Positions 20,797 through 30,549 of a DNA stretch of 64,000 nucleotides are shown here, one piece after another (position 1 is the first letter of the stretch; the number at the start of each line of letters is the position of its first letter). The notes beneath the pieces were generated by a model. It saw only the letters and a program-made list of their open reading frames with translations, ran no database searches and had not been told where the DNA came from. The translations under genes were made by a program, and so were the position numbers. The stretch covers positions 227,637 to 291,636 of the forward strand of contig NZ_PDWQ01000005.1 in NCBI RefSeq assembly GCF_010211745.1, in the 5' to 3' direction. Source of the DNA: Pseudoxanthomonas kalamensis DSM 18571 (GTDB taxonomy: Bacteria; Pseudomonadota; Gammaproteobacteria; Xanthomonadales; Xanthomonadaceae).

Positions 20797-21288
20797 TCAG
20801 ACCGGCTCGTCGGCCTTCATGCCCTGATGATAGGTGGTGTAGACGATCACCGGAATCTGCAGGTCGCCCAGGGCCTCTTCCAGTAGCGGCCGCACCTGTT
20901 CCCACTCCAGGCCGCCGACCCCGGTCGCCAGCCGCGGCAGGGCCAGGCTGCGGAAGCCTTCCGATTCGACCTCGGCGCGCAGCGCCTTCAAGGCGTGGCG
21001 GACGTTCTGCAGGCTGGCCCGGCCGGGCGTTCCGCCGTGGCGGGATTCGCCCTCGTCCTGGGTGAACAGGCTGACCACGTAGCGGCCGTCGGCCCCGGCC
21101 CAGGTCCACAGGCCGCCCGCCGAGGGGTGGGTCTGCTGGCAGTAGTGGCGGAAATCCTTGTACAGCGCCGGCGAATGCTCGCGCAGGGCCAGTGCCAGAC
21201 CGGAATGGAAGTTGTCGTTGGGGGCCACGCCATGGGCGATGGCGTGGGCCTGGCTCAGCAGGATGTCGCCGCTGACTTCATGGATCAT
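20797..21288 (-). CDS. macro-domain protein (ADP-ribose-binding fold)
   Basis: 163 residues, a single macro domain. Its N-terminus (VSGDILLSQAHAIAHGVAPND) and the glycine-rich phosphate-binding loop LPRLATGVGGLEWEQV are diagnostic, with a terminal IPVIVYTTYHQ strand. Members related to yeast Poa1p and similar bacterial proteins bind or hydrolyse ADP-ribose derivatives. The typical Asn of the catalytic NAxN loop is replaced here (AHGVAPND), as in the Poa1p-like branch. Whether it removes ADP-ribose from proteins, acts on ADP-ribose-1''-phosphate or only binds is unknown. It is divergent from typA (159 bases). Confidence 0.85.
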   Translation of the reverse strand: MIHEVSGDILLSQAHAIAHGVAPNDNFHSGLALALREHSPALYKDFRHYCQQTHPSAGGLWTWAGADGRYVVSLFTQDEGESRHGGTPGRASLQNVRHALKALRAEVESEGFRSLALPRLATGVGGLEWEQVRPLLEEALGDLQIPVIVYTTYHQGMKADEPV

Positions 21289-21447
21289 GGGAGCTTGCCT
21301 CGTTGCGTTCAGGATGCGGGTATTCTGCCCGCCGGTCGGCCCGTTCGTCCTTGTCCCCAGTCATCGCCCGGACGGCGGTCGCGGCGTATAATTGGCAGTC
21401 ATCCCCAACACCTTTCGGCCGCCCGCCGGCGCGGCCCTGCCTTCCCC

Positions 21448-23277
21448 ATGTCCATCGAGAACCTGCGCAACATCGCCATCGTCGCCCACGTCGACCATGG
21501 CAAGACCACCCTTGTCGATTGCCTGCTGAAGCAGTCCGGCACCTTTTCCGAACGCACCGTGCTGGCCGAGCGGGTGATGGACAGCAACGACCAGGAAAAG
21601 GAACGCGGTATCACCATCCTGGCCAAGAACACCGCCATCACCTGGCAGGGCAACCGCATCAACATCGTCGACACCCCCGGCCACGCCGATTTCGGCGGCG
21701 AGGTCGAGCGCGTGCTGTCGATGGTGGACACGGTGCTGATCCTGGTCGATGCGATGGACGGGCCGATGCCGCAGACCCGCTTCGTAACCCAGAAGGCCTT
21801 CGCGATGGGCTTCAAGCCGGTCGTGGTGGTCAACAAGATCGACCGCCCCGGCGCGCGCCCGGACTGGGTCGTCGAGCAGGTCTGGGACCTGTTCGACCGT
21901 CTCGGCGCCAGCGACGAGCAGATGGATTTCCCGATCGTCTACGCCTCGGCGCTGAACGGTTATGCCAGCCTCGACCCGGAAGCCCGTTCCGGCGACATGA
22001 CGCCGCTGTACCAAGCGATCATGCAGCACACGCCGAAGCCCGACGTGGACCCCGAAGGCCCGTTCCAGATGCGCATCAGCCAGCTGGACTACAGCAGCTT
22101 CGTCGGCGTGATCGGCATCGGCCGCATCCAGCGCGGCACGCTGAAGAAGAACATGCCGGTGACGGTGATCGACCGCGAAGGCAAGAAGCGCCAGGGCAAG
22201 GTGTTGCAGGTGCTGGGCTTCCTGGGCCTGGAACGGATCGAACAGGAAACCGCCGAGGCCGGCGACATCGTGGCCATCTCCGGCATCCAGGAGCTGACCA
22301 TTTCCGACACGGTCTGCGCGCTGGACGCGCCCGAAGCGCTGCCGGCGCTGACGGTGGACGAGCCGACCATCAGCATGACCTTCCAGGTGAACAACTCGCC
22401 GTTCGCCGGCAACAAGGACCTGTCGGGCGGCAAGTTCCTGACCAGCCGCCAGCTGAAGGAGCGCCTGGAGCGCGAGACCGTGCACAACGTGGCACTGAAG
22501 GTCGAGCAGCTGGAGGACGCGGACAAGTTCCTGGTCTCGGGCCGCGGCGAGCTGCACCTGTCGGTGCTGATCGAGAACATGCGCCGCGAAGGCTACGAAC
22601 TGGCGGTGTCGCGCCCGGAAGTGATCATCAAGGAGATCGACGGCCAGCTGATGGAGCCGATCGAACAACTGGTGGTCGACGTGGAGGAAATCCACCAGGG
22701 CGGCGTGATGGAGAAACTGGGCACGCGCAAGGCGCAGCTGAAGAACATGGAGCCCGACGGCAAGGGCCGCGTGCGTCTGGACTACGAAATCCCGGCGCGC
22801 GGCCTGATCGGCTTCCAGAACGAGTTCAAGACGCTCACGCAGGGTTCCGGCCTGCTGTTCCATGTGTTCGACCACTACGGCCCGAAGGAACAGGGCGCTA
22901 TCGCCAAGCGCCTGAACGGCGTAATGATCGCCAATGCGCCGGGCGCCACCCCGGCCTACTCGCTCGGCCCGCTGCAGGAACGCGGCAAGCTGTTCGCCGC
23001 CGAAGGCGACAACGTGTACGAAGGCCAGTTGGTCGGCATCCATGCCAAGGACAACGACCTGACCGTCAACGCGATCAAGACCAAGCCGCTGACCAACATG
23101 CGCGCCTCGGGCAAGGACGATGCGATCCAGCTGACGCCGGCAATCAAGTTCTCGCTGGAACAGGCGCTGGACTTCATCGACGACGACGAGCTGGTCGAGA
23201 TCACGCCGAAGGAAATCCGCCTGCGCAAGAAGCTGCTGACCGAAAGCGACCGCAAGCGCGCCTCGCGCGCGGCCTGA
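21448..23277 (+). CDS. typA: translational GTPase TypA/BipA
   Basis: 609 residues, the family length. GTPase motifs are G1 [10 protein letters not shown] (residues 12-21), RGITI in switch I, G3 DTPGHADF, and G4 NKID followed by [11 protein letters not shown]-like domains III and V and the TypA-specific C-terminal domain ([20 protein letters not shown]) follow. It binds the ribosome and helps 50S assembly and growth under stress or cold. The ATG at 21448 fits the known [18 protein letters not shown] start; the frame upstream is non-homologous. A TATAAT at 21387-21392 is a plausible -10 element. DUF2127 and amidase genes follow closely. Confidence 0.97.
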   Translation: MSIENLRNIAIVAHVDHGKTTLVDCLLKQSGTFSERTVLAERVMDSNDQEKERGITILAKNTAITWQGNRINIVDTPGHADFGGEVERVLSMVDTVLILVDAMDGPMPQTRFVTQKAFAMGFKPVVVVNKIDRPGARPDWVVEQVWDLFDRLGASDEQMDFPIVYASALNGYASLDPEARSGDMTPLYQAIMQHTPKPDVDPEGPFQMRISQLDYSSFVGVIGIGRIQRGTLKKNMPVTVIDREGKKRQGKVLQVLGFLGLERIEQETAEAGDIVAISGIQELTISDTVCALDAPEALPALTVDEPTISMTFQVNNSPFAGNKDLSGGKFLTSRQLKERLERETVHNVALKVEQLEDADKFLVSGRGELHLSVLIENMRREGYELAVSRPEVIIKEIDGQLMEPIEQLVVDVEEIHQGGVMEKLGTRKAQLKNMEPDGKGRVRLDYEIPARGLIGFQNEFKTLTQGSGLLFHVFDHYGPKEQGAIAKRLNGVMIANAPGATPAYSLGPLQERGKLFAAEGDNVYEGQLVGIHAKDNDLTVNAIKTKPLTNMRASGKDDAIQLTPAIKFSLEQALDFIDDDELVEITPKEIRLRKKLLTESDRKRASRAA

Positions 23278-23290
23278 TCGCCCGGGACGC

Positions 23291-23770
23291 ATGCCGCGCC
23301 GTCCCTACGACCCGGATCCGCACGCGCATCCGGGGCTGCATGTTCTGGCCGTGTTCGAACTGGCCAAGGGCGTGCTGGCCGCGATCGCCGCCGCCAGCCT
23401 GGAAGTGCTGGGTCCGGAACCGATCCGGCGCGCAGTCGCTGCGCTGATCGCGCACTTCAATCTGGACCCGGAGCACGGCGCGCTGCCGGCGCTGCTGAAC
23501 CTGATCTCGCCGCAGGCGGTGCATCTGGCCGTGGCCGTGGTCGCGCTGTATGCGCTGTGGCGTCTGGTCGAAGCCTGGGGACTGTGGCGCGCCAAAGCCT
23601 GGGCCTCGTGGCTAGGCTGCGTCGGCACGGCGCTGTACCTGCCGCTGGACGGCTATGCCCTGTATCGCCACCCGGGCTGGCACGCCGCCGCGGTGGTGGC
23701 AATCAACCTGCTGGTGGTCTGGGTGCTGGCGCGCGACCTGATCCGCCGCCATGCCGCGTTTTCAACATGA
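23291..23770 (+). CDS. DUF2127 membrane protein
   Basis: 159 residues with three or four hydrophobic segments (about 18-40, 75-93, 98-120, 130-150). It begins PHAHPGLHVLAVFELAKGVLA, the typical N-terminal helix of DUF2127, and has the family's WRLVEAWGLWRAKAWASW loop with repeated Trp. An inner-membrane protein of unknown function. It starts 13 bases after the typA stop and is probably cotranscribed with it; the amidase gene starts 68 bases downstream. Confidence 0.8.
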   Translation: MPRRPYDPDPHAHPGLHVLAVFELAKGVLAAIAAASLEVLGPEPIRRAVAALIAHFNLDPEHGALPALLNLISPQAVHLAVAVVALYALWRLVEAWGLWRAKAWASWLGCVGTALYLPLDGYALYRHPGWHAAAVVAINLLVVWVLARDLIRRHAAFST

Positions 23771-23838
23771 CACGGATCGGCTTGCAGGCCGCGAGCCTGC
23801 TGCGTAGCCTGTCCGACTGGCATCCACGGAACCCTTCG

Positions 23839-25524
23839 ATGCGACCGTTCGTCCTGCTGCCGCTGGTTGTGTGCGTCGCGCTTGCCGCCTGCAAGCCGCA
23901 GACGCCACCGGCGCCGACGCAACAGGCGCAGGATGCCCCGCCGCCGCCGGCTGCGCCGGAAACCGAATCGCCGACCGATTTCGTCTACGCCGAACTGGAT
24001 ATCGCCGACCTGCAGGCGCGCATGCAGCGCGGCGAACTGGACAGCCGCACCCTGACCCAGGCCTATCTCGACCGCATCGCCGCCGTCGATCAGGCCGGGC
24101 CACAACTGCACGCGGTCATCGAGGTCAATCCCGACGCGATGAAGGAAGCCACCCTGCGCGACACCGAGCGCCGTACCGGCGCGATACGCGGACCGTTGCA
24201 TGGCATTCCGATCCTGCTGAAGGACAACATCGGCGCGGTGCCGATGGCCAACTCGGCCGGCTCGCTGGCGCTGAAGGATTTCCGCCCGACGCAGGATGCC
24301 TTCCTGGTCAAGCGCCTGCGCGAGGCCGGCGCGGTGATCCTGGGCAAGACCAATCTCAGCGAATGGGCCAACTTCCGTTCCACCCATTCGATTTCCGGCT
24401 GGAGCGCGCGTGGCGGGCAGACCCGCAATCCGTATGTGCTGGACCGCAACCCCTGCGGCTCCAGTTCCGGCAGCGCGGTCGCGGTTTCGGCCAACCTGGC
24501 GGTGGCGGCCATCGGCACCGAAACCGACGGCAGCATCATCTGTCCGGCCGCGGTGAACGGCGTGGTCGGCCTGAAGCCGAGCGTCGGCCTGGTCAGCCGC
24601 GACGGCATCATCCCGATCTCCTTCAGCCAGGACACGGCCGGCCCGATCACCCGCAGCGTGGCCGACGCCGCCCTGCTGCTGGGCGTGCTGGCCGGGCGCG
24701 ACCCCGACGATCCGGCCAGTCTCAACGCCGCCTGGAACATCGCCCTGGACTACCCCTCGCGGCTGCGGCCCGAAGGCCTGCGCGGCGCCCGCATCGGCCT
24801 GCTGCACAACCGCCTGTCGGATACGCCGGACATCCGCATCGCCATGCAGCATGTCGTGCAGACCCTGCGCGACGCCGGCGCCACCGTGGTCGACGCGAGC
24901 ATCGCCACCGACGGCCAGTGGAACGACGACGAAGAACAGGTGCTGCTGTACGAATTCAAGGCCGGACTGGAGCGCTACCTGCAGCGCCACGATGCACCGC
25001 TGCAGACCCTGAGCCAGTTGATCGGTTACAACGCGCAGTACCCGGAGTCGGAAATGCCGCATTTCGGCCAGGAACTGTTCGAACTGGCCAACACCAAGGG
25101 CGGATTGGGCGAGCGCGAATACACCTCGGCGCGCGCGCGCGCGCGGCGGCTGGCCGGTCCGGAAGGGATCGACGCGGCATTGCAGGCGCAGCAGCTGGAC
25201 GCGCTGATCGCCCCGGCCACCGGCCCGGCCTGGGTGACCGATCCGGCCGCGGGCGACCGTTTCCCCGGGGCCGGCTATGGCGCCGCCGCGGTGGCCGGCT
25301 ACCCCAGCCTGACCGTGCCGATGGGTTACAGCAACGGCCTGCCGCTCGGGGTCGTATTCATGGGCCCCGCCTGGAGCGAGCCGCGCCTGATCGAGCTGGG
25401 TTACGCCTACGAACAACTGACCCGGGCCCGCAAGCCGCCGGAATACCTGCCCACCCTGCCGGCCCGGAACGTGACCGCTGCCACGTCTGCGGACGCTGCC
25501 GGCGCGCCTCCCGGCTCGCATTAG
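23839..25524 (+). CDS. amidase-signature lipoprotein
   Basis: 561 residues. The N-terminus MRPFVLLPLVVCVALAAC is a lipoprotein signal with lipobox ALAAC, so the mature protein is lipid-anchored at Cys18. A Pro/Ala/Gln-rich linker follows. The rest is an amidase signature enzyme with an intact Ser-cisSer-Lys triad: Lys in PILLKDNIGA, the Ser residues in NPCGSSSGSAVAV and GTETDGSIICPA. These enzymes hydrolyse amides; the substrate is not known, but the anchor puts it in the periplasm, so it is not the GatA tRNA amidotransferase. Start set at the lipoprotein Met; the frame extends upstream into the previous gene. Confidence 0.87.
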   Translation: MRPFVLLPLVVCVALAACKPQTPPAPTQQAQDAPPPPAAPETESPTDFVYAELDIADLQARMQRGELDSRTLTQAYLDRIAAVDQAGPQLHAVIEVNPDAMKEATLRDTERRTGAIRGPLHGIPILLKDNIGAVPMANSAGSLALKDFRPTQDAFLVKRLREAGAVILGKTNLSEWANFRSTHSISGWSARGGQTRNPYVLDRNPCGSSSGSAVAVSANLAVAAIGTETDGSIICPAAVNGVVGLKPSVGLVSRDGIIPISFSQDTAGPITRSVADAALLLGVLAGRDPDDPASLNAAWNIALDYPSRLRPEGLRGARIGLLHNRLSDTPDIRIAMQHVVQTLRDAGATVVDASIATDGQWNDDEEQVLLYEFKAGLERYLQRHDAPLQTLSQLIGYNAQYPESEMPHFGQELFELANTKGGLGEREYTSARARARRLAGPEGIDAALQAQQLDALIAPATGPAWVTDPAAGDRFPGAGYGAAAVAGYPSLTVPMGYSNGLPLGVVFMGPAWSEPRLIELGYAYEQLTRARKPPEYLPTLPARNVTAATSADAAGAPPGSH

Positions 25525-25564
25525 GCGTAGGATGTCCGTGCTGATACGCATTCGGGGATGATGC

Positions 25565-28500
25565 GTGGGGAAGGAGACCGGGCAAAGCTCCAGACCACAC
25601 CTGCCGCCCGCGCGCAAACCCGCGCCGGACAAGCGGCTGCGGTTGCTCAAGACGCTGGCATGGGCCGTGCTGTTGCTGTGCGCGACATTGTCGGCCTGGT
25701 TCGGACGGATCGCCTACGAGCAGGCGATCGCCGCCGAGCACGCGCGTTTCGAGTCGACCGCCAACCGCATCGCTACCGCCCTGCTCACCCGGATGCGCGC
25801 CTACGAAGACAGCGTGCGCGCCGCGGCCAACGTGCTCGAGGCGCGGCCGGACATGCGGCAGGACGAATTCGCCCGTTTCATCGGCGGACTGGCCGTTCCC
25901 AATCAGGATGCGGGCATGCACGGCCTCGGCTTCGCCCGCCATGTCAGCACTGCCGACCTGCCCGCCTACCTGCAGGCACAACGGAACGTGCGTGGTCCCG
26001 ACTACCGCATCCGGCCGGCGGGCGAGCGCGACGAATACAACGTCATCGACTTGATCTATCCCGAGCAGCCGGGCGTGTCGGCCCTGCTCGGCCTCGACGT
26101 TTCCGCCGATGCGAGCCGCCGCCAGGCCCAGCATGCGGCGCGCGACAGCGGCAACATCGCGATCGCACATACGGTACGTCTGCAGGATTCCGCCCGTGGT
26201 CCGGCAGGCATGGAGGGTTTCCTGCTCTACGTGCCGGTCTACGACTCGCGCCAGTCCCTGCCGCAATCCGCGGCCGAACGCCGCGCCGCCCTTCGCGGCT
26301 ACGCCTCCGCGGGCTTCGGCTGGGACAGCGTCATGCAGTCGATCCTGGACGAGAACGACGCCGGACTCTCGGTCGAACTGGTCATGCTCGACTCGACGCC
26401 CGTCACCGCCTACATCAATCAAGGCCATGCTGCCGCCTGGCGCCTCGACCATGCCGAGCGACTGGATCGCGCGCTGGAATTCTTCGGCCGGCACTGGTCG
26501 CTGCACATCGGCTCGCGCGCAGGCCTGGCCGATGTCCCGGGCATCGGCATGATCCTGGCCCTGGTCTGCGCCGGCACCCTGTTCGGCCTGCTGCTGTTCG
26601 TGCTGCTGCAGAACCTGGCACGTGCCGAACTGCGCAGCCGTTCGTTGCTCGATGCGGTCGCCGACAACCTGCCGGCGCTGATCGCCTATATCGGCCGCGA
26701 TGGTCGCTATGTCTACACCAACCGCGCCAGCCACGACTGGTTCGACTCGGGCGAGGACTGGATCGGGAAATCGCCGCAACAGGTCAATGCAAGCAACCCG
26801 ACGTTCCTTTCGGAACTGTCCGAACGGATCGACGGCGACCAATCGCTGCACGGGCCGGTACTTTGGGAGACCGAGATCGGAGATCCACCGCGCCCGGTTC
26901 AAGCCTGTCTGGTCAGTCGCCTGCACGGCAGCGGTCGCACCACCGGCTGGTATCTGATGGCCAACGACATCAGCGAACAGCGCCGCGCCTATCGCGAACT
27001 GACCACCGCGCGCGACCGCCTGCGCCGGGTGACCGACGAACTGCCGGCCGTGGTACTGCAATGCCGCGACGATGAAGTGCTGGTGTTCCACAACCGCGCC
27101 TGCACCGAGTTGCGCAGCTGGAACGCACAGGCGCCCGGGGAACGCACGCTGCGCGACCTGCTCGGCGAGCGCATGTACGCGCGTCATCGCGAGCACATCC
27201 GTGCCGCGCTGGCCGGAACCGGGGTGGATTTCGAGGACGAATTCGACACCGTGGACGGCATCCGCCGGATGCACGTGTACTACACGCCGTATCTGGACGA
27301 AGCCAGCGACGTCGTCGGCCTGCTGATGCTCGCCACCGACATCAGCGAGCGGGTACGTCTGGAGAACGAACTCTACGACGTCAATACGCGCGCCCAGGTC
27401 ACCCTGAATTCGATCCGCGAAGCGGTGATCGTGATGGACAACGAATCACGCGTCAGCTACCTGAACCCTGCCGCCGAAAAGCTCAGCGGCTGGAACCGCG
27501 ACGAAGCGCTGATGCAATCTTCCGATCTGGTCATCCCGCTGGAAGTCGTGCGCGACGAGCACGACGACAGCCTGCAGATTCCCGGCGCCGCGTCGCTGAT
27601 CGACCATGAGCTGGTACGGCGCGACGGCTTGCGCATCCCGGTCGAGATATCCCATTCGCCGCTGCTCGACCGCGACGACAAGGTCGTCGGTTCGGTGATC
27701 GTCCTGCGCGACATCAGCGAAGCCCGCGCGCTCAGCGCGCGGATGAGCCACCTAGCCCTGCACGACGACCTGACCTCGCTGCCCAACCGCCTGCAGCTCA
27801 ACCAGAATCTCACCCACTCGATCGCCACGGCATCGCGCAGCGGTGAGCTGCTTGCCGTGCTGTTCATCGATCTGGACCTGTTCAAGCATGTCAACGATGC
27901 CCTGGGACACCAGATCGGCGACCAGCTGTTGCAGCAGGTCGCGCGGCGGATCCGCCAGGCCATCGATGCTTCCGGCAATGTCTACCGCACCGGCGGCGAC
28001 GAATTCGTGGTCGTGCTCGACTCGGTGGCCTCGCGTGACGACGTGCAATCGGTCGCCGATGCGCTGCTGGAGTTGAGCTCGCGCCCGTACACCGTGTCCT
28101 CGCACGAACTGCACCAGGCCTTCAGCATCGGCATCAGCCTGTATCCCGACGACGGCCACGACGCGGCTACGCTGATGATGCGCGCCGATGCGGCGATGTA
28201 CCTGGCCAAGCGCAGCGGTCGCAATGCGTCCCGCTTCCATACCCGCGAGCTGGCCGCCAGCGCGGATGCGCGCATCGAGCTGGAGAACAGCCTGCGCCGC
28301 GGCTTGCGTGCCGGCGAACTGCTGCTGCACTACCAGCCGCACGTGGATCGTCGCAGCGGGTGCATCGTCGCCGCCGAAGCGCTCAGCCGCTGGCAACGCA
28401 ACAACCACATCCTGCTGCCGCAGGAATTCCTGCCGATCGCCGAGGAAACCAACTTGATCGTCGACATCGATCGCTGGGCGATCGCCGCGGCCTGCCGGCA

Positions 28501-29071
28501 GAACCGCATCTGGCAGCAGTCGGGCCTGCCGCCGATCCGCGTTTCGGTTAATGTCGCCGCCGCCAACTTCGATTCCGACGACCTGGTCGACGTGGTCGCT
28601 GCCGCGCTGCGCGACAGCGACCTGGCGCCCGAATACCTCGAACTGGAAGTCACCGAAACCACGATCATGCGCGACGTGCAACGTACCGACCGCATCCTGC
28701 GGGCGCTGAAGGCGCTGGGCGTGCGCATCGCCATTGACGACTTCGGCACCGGCTTCTCCAGCCTCAGCTATCTGGGCAACTACGGGTTCGACGTGCTGAA
28801 GATCGACCAGTCCTTCGTCCGCGACATCGCCGACCCCAGCCAGGCAGCGATCACCCGCGCCATCATTGGCCTGGCCGAGCAGCTGGATTGCCGGACCATC
28901 GCCGAGGGCGTGGAAACGCAGCGGCAGGCCGCCTGGCTGGCCAGGACCGGCTGCGACGAAATGCAGGGCTATCTGTTCAGCCCGCCGCTGCCGGCATCGG
29001 AATTCGCCCGCCTGCTGGCCCGCGGCACCAGCTGGATGATTCCGAGGGCGGTCGACCTCGGCGAAGGATGA
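25565..29071 (+). CDS. membrane sensor with CHASE, three PAS, GGDEF and EAL domains
   Basis: 1168 residues. TM helix about 29-48, periplasmic CHASE-like sensor about 75-310, TM about 325-350, PAS domains about 365-475, 485-600 and 610-720, GGDEF 725-890, EAL 905-1155. The cyclase motif is intact (GGDEF at 810-814) but the inhibitory RxxD five residues before it is replaced by DASG. The phosphodiesterase side keeps Glu938 of EAL, the Asn in SVNV, the Glu in LEVTET, the DDFGTG loop, Lys1079 and the Glu in AEGVE. Both activities on cyclic di-GMP are possible. The start is a GTG after GGGGAT. It is convergent with the DAHP synthase gene (22 bases). Confidence 0.93.
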   Translation: MGKETGQSSRPHLPPARKPAPDKRLRLLKTLAWAVLLLCATLSAWFGRIAYEQAIAAEHARFESTANRIATALLTRMRAYEDSVRAAANVLEARPDMRQDEFARFIGGLAVPNQDAGMHGLGFARHVSTADLPAYLQAQRNVRGPDYRIRPAGERDEYNVIDLIYPEQPGVSALLGLDVSADASRRQAQHAARDSGNIAIAHTVRLQDSARGPAGMEGFLLYVPVYDSRQSLPQSAAERRAALRGYASAGFGWDSVMQSILDENDAGLSVELVMLDSTPVTAYINQGHAAAWRLDHAERLDRALEFFGRHWSLHIGSRAGLADVPGIGMILALVCAGTLFGLLLFVLLQNLARAELRSRSLLDAVADNLPALIAYIGRDGRYVYTNRASHDWFDSGEDWIGKSPQQVNASNPTFLSELSERIDGDQSLHGPVLWETEIGDPPRPVQACLVSRLHGSGRTTGWYLMANDISEQRRAYRELTTARDRLRRVTDELPAVVLQCRDDEVLVFHNRACTELRSWNAQAPGERTLRDLLGERMYARHREHIRAALAGTGVDFEDEFDTVDGIRRMHVYYTPYLDEASDVVGLLMLATDISERVRLENELYDVNTRAQVTLNSIREAVIVMDNESRVSYLNPAAEKLSGWNRDEALMQSSDLVIPLEVVRDEHDDSLQIPGAASLIDHELVRRDGLRIPVEISHSPLLDRDDKVVGSVIVLRDISEARALSARMSHLALHDDLTSLPNRLQLNQNLTHSIATASRSGELLAVLFIDLDLFKHVNDALGHQIGDQLLQQVARRIRQAIDASGNVYRTGGDEFVVVLDSVASRDDVQSVADALLELSSRPYTVSSHELHQAFSIGISLYPDDGHDAATLMMRADAAMYLAKRSGRNASRFHTRELAASADARIELENSLRRGLRAGELLLHYQPHVDRRSGCIVAAEALSRWQRNNHILLPQEFLPIAEETNLIVDIDRWAIAAACRQNRIWQQSGLPPIRVSVNVAAANFDSDDLVDVVAAALRDSDLAPEYLELEVTETTIMRDVQRTDRILRALKALGVRIAIDDFGTGFSSLSYLGNYGFDVLKIDQSFVRDIADPSQAAITRAIIGLAEQLDCRTIAEGVETQRQAAWLARTGCDEMQGYLFSPPLPASEFARLLARGTSWMIPRAVDLGEG

Positions 29072-29093
29072 CGCGCTTCGGGGGCGGTGCGCT

Positions 29094-30488
29094 TCAGCGC
29101 CCGGACAGCGGCGTGCGCTGGCCCTGCTTGCGGACGATGCTCATCGCGATTTCCAGCGACTGTTCGTAGTTCAGCCGCGGATCGACGGTCGAACGATACG
29201 CGCGCTCCAGATCGATATCGGTCAGCTCGCGCGCACCGCCGGTGCATTCGGTGACGTCCTCGCCGGTCAGCTCCAGGTGTACGCCGCCCAGGCGCGTGCC
29301 GGCGGCAGCATGCAGATCGAACGACTGCTCGACTTCGCCGCGTATGTTGTCGAAACGCCGCGTCTTGTAGCCGTTGCTGGTGCTCTCGGTGTTGCCATGC
29401 ATCGGGTCGCACACCCACAGCACGCGACGGCCGTCACGGCGCACGGCTTCCAGCAGCGGCGGCAGCTTGTCGGCGATCTGCGCCGCGCCCATCCGGTGGA
29501 TAAAGGTCAACCGTCCCGGCTCGTCGTCCGGGTTCAGCACGTCGATCAGCCGCAGCAGCTGGTCCGGCGCCACCGAAGGCCCGACCTTCAGCGCGATCGG
29601 GTTGCGCACCCCGCGCAGGTACTCCACGTGCGCGCCGTCGACCGCCGCGGTGCGCATGCCGATCCACGGGTAATGCGTGCTCAGGTTGAACCAACCCCAC
29701 TGCCGCGGCACTTCGCGGGTCAGCCCTTCCTCGTACGGCAGCAGCAGCGCTTCGTGCGAAGTGTAGAAGTCGATCCGGTTCAGGTTGTGCACTTCCGAAC
29801 CGGACAGGGTTTCCATGAAGTGCACGGCATCGCTGATCGAGCCGACCATCTGCTGGTACTCGCCGGCGTTGGGCGAGTAGTCCATCCAGCTCAGGTTCCA
29901 GTATTCCGGGTGATGCAGGTCGGCGAATCCACCGTCAATCAGCGCGCGCACGAAGTTCATCGTCATTGCCGAGCGCGCGTGCGCCTTGATCATCCTGCGC
30001 GGATCCGGCAACCGCGCTTCCTCGGTGAACTCGGGACGGTTGACCAGGTCGCCGCGATAGCTGGGCAGGGTCACGCCGTCGCGGGTTTCGTTGTCGGCCG
30101 AACGCGGCTTGGCGTACTGCCCGGCAAAACGCCCGACCCGCACCACCGGCAGGCGCAGGCCATGCACCAGCACCAGGCTCATCTGCAGCAGTACTTTCAA
30201 TCGGTTGGTGATCAGGCCCGATTCGCAATCGCCGAAGCTCTCGGCGCAATCGCCGCCTTGCAGCAGGAAACGCTTGCCCTCCTGTGCCTCGGCCAGTTGC
30301 TGCTTCAGCGAAAAGATCTCCCACGAGGTCACCAGCGGCGGCAGCCGGCGCAATTCGGCCAGCGCCGATTCCAGCGCTTCGGGATCGGGATAGGTCGGCA
30401 TCTGCAGCGCCGGCCGCGCGCGCCACGAATCCGGCGCCCAGTCGGCGGGCAGGTTCACGGCATGGAGGTTGCGATCGCTGCTGCTCAT
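29094..30488 (-). CDS. class II (plant-type) 3-deoxy-7-phosphoheptulonate synthase
   Basis: 464 residues, right for type II DAHP synthase. It condenses PEP and erythrose-4-phosphate, the first step of the shikimate pathway to aromatic amino acids. Family marks include WRARPALQMPTYPD, FLLQGGDCAESF with the metal Cys, PVVRVGRFAGQYAKPRS, YTSHEALLLPYEE, WVCDPMHGNTE with the metal His, and GGVHLELTGEDVTEC. The ATG at 30488 is preceded by GAGG; the frame extension to 30584 has no homology. dsbB lies 61 bases upstream on the same strand. Confidence 0.94.
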   Translation of the reverse strand: MSSSDRNLHAVNLPADWAPDSWRARPALQMPTYPDPEALESALAELRRLPPLVTSWEIFSLKQQLAEAQEGKRFLLQGGDCAESFGDCESGLITNRLKVLLQMSLVLVHGLRLPVVRVGRFAGQYAKPRSADNETRDGVTLPSYRGDLVNRPEFTEEARLPDPRRMIKAHARSAMTMNFVRALIDGGFADLHHPEYWNLSWMDYSPNAGEYQQMVGSISDAVHFMETLSGSEVHNLNRIDFYTSHEALLLPYEEGLTREVPRQWGWFNLSTHYPWIGMRTAAVDGAHVEYLRGVRNPIALKVGPSVAPDQLLRLIDVLNPDDEPGRLTFIHRMGAAQIADKLPPLLEAVRRDGRRVLWVCDPMHGNTESTSNGYKTRRFDNIRGEVEQSFDLHAAAGTRLGGVHLELTGEDVTECTGGARELTDIDLERAYRSTVDPRLNYEQSLEIAMSIVRKQGQRTPLSGR

Positions 30489-30549
30489 CCGGAGTGTCCT
30501 CGAAGTGGGCGCCATGGTGCCAGACCCGGCCGCGACGCTCCAAATGCCG

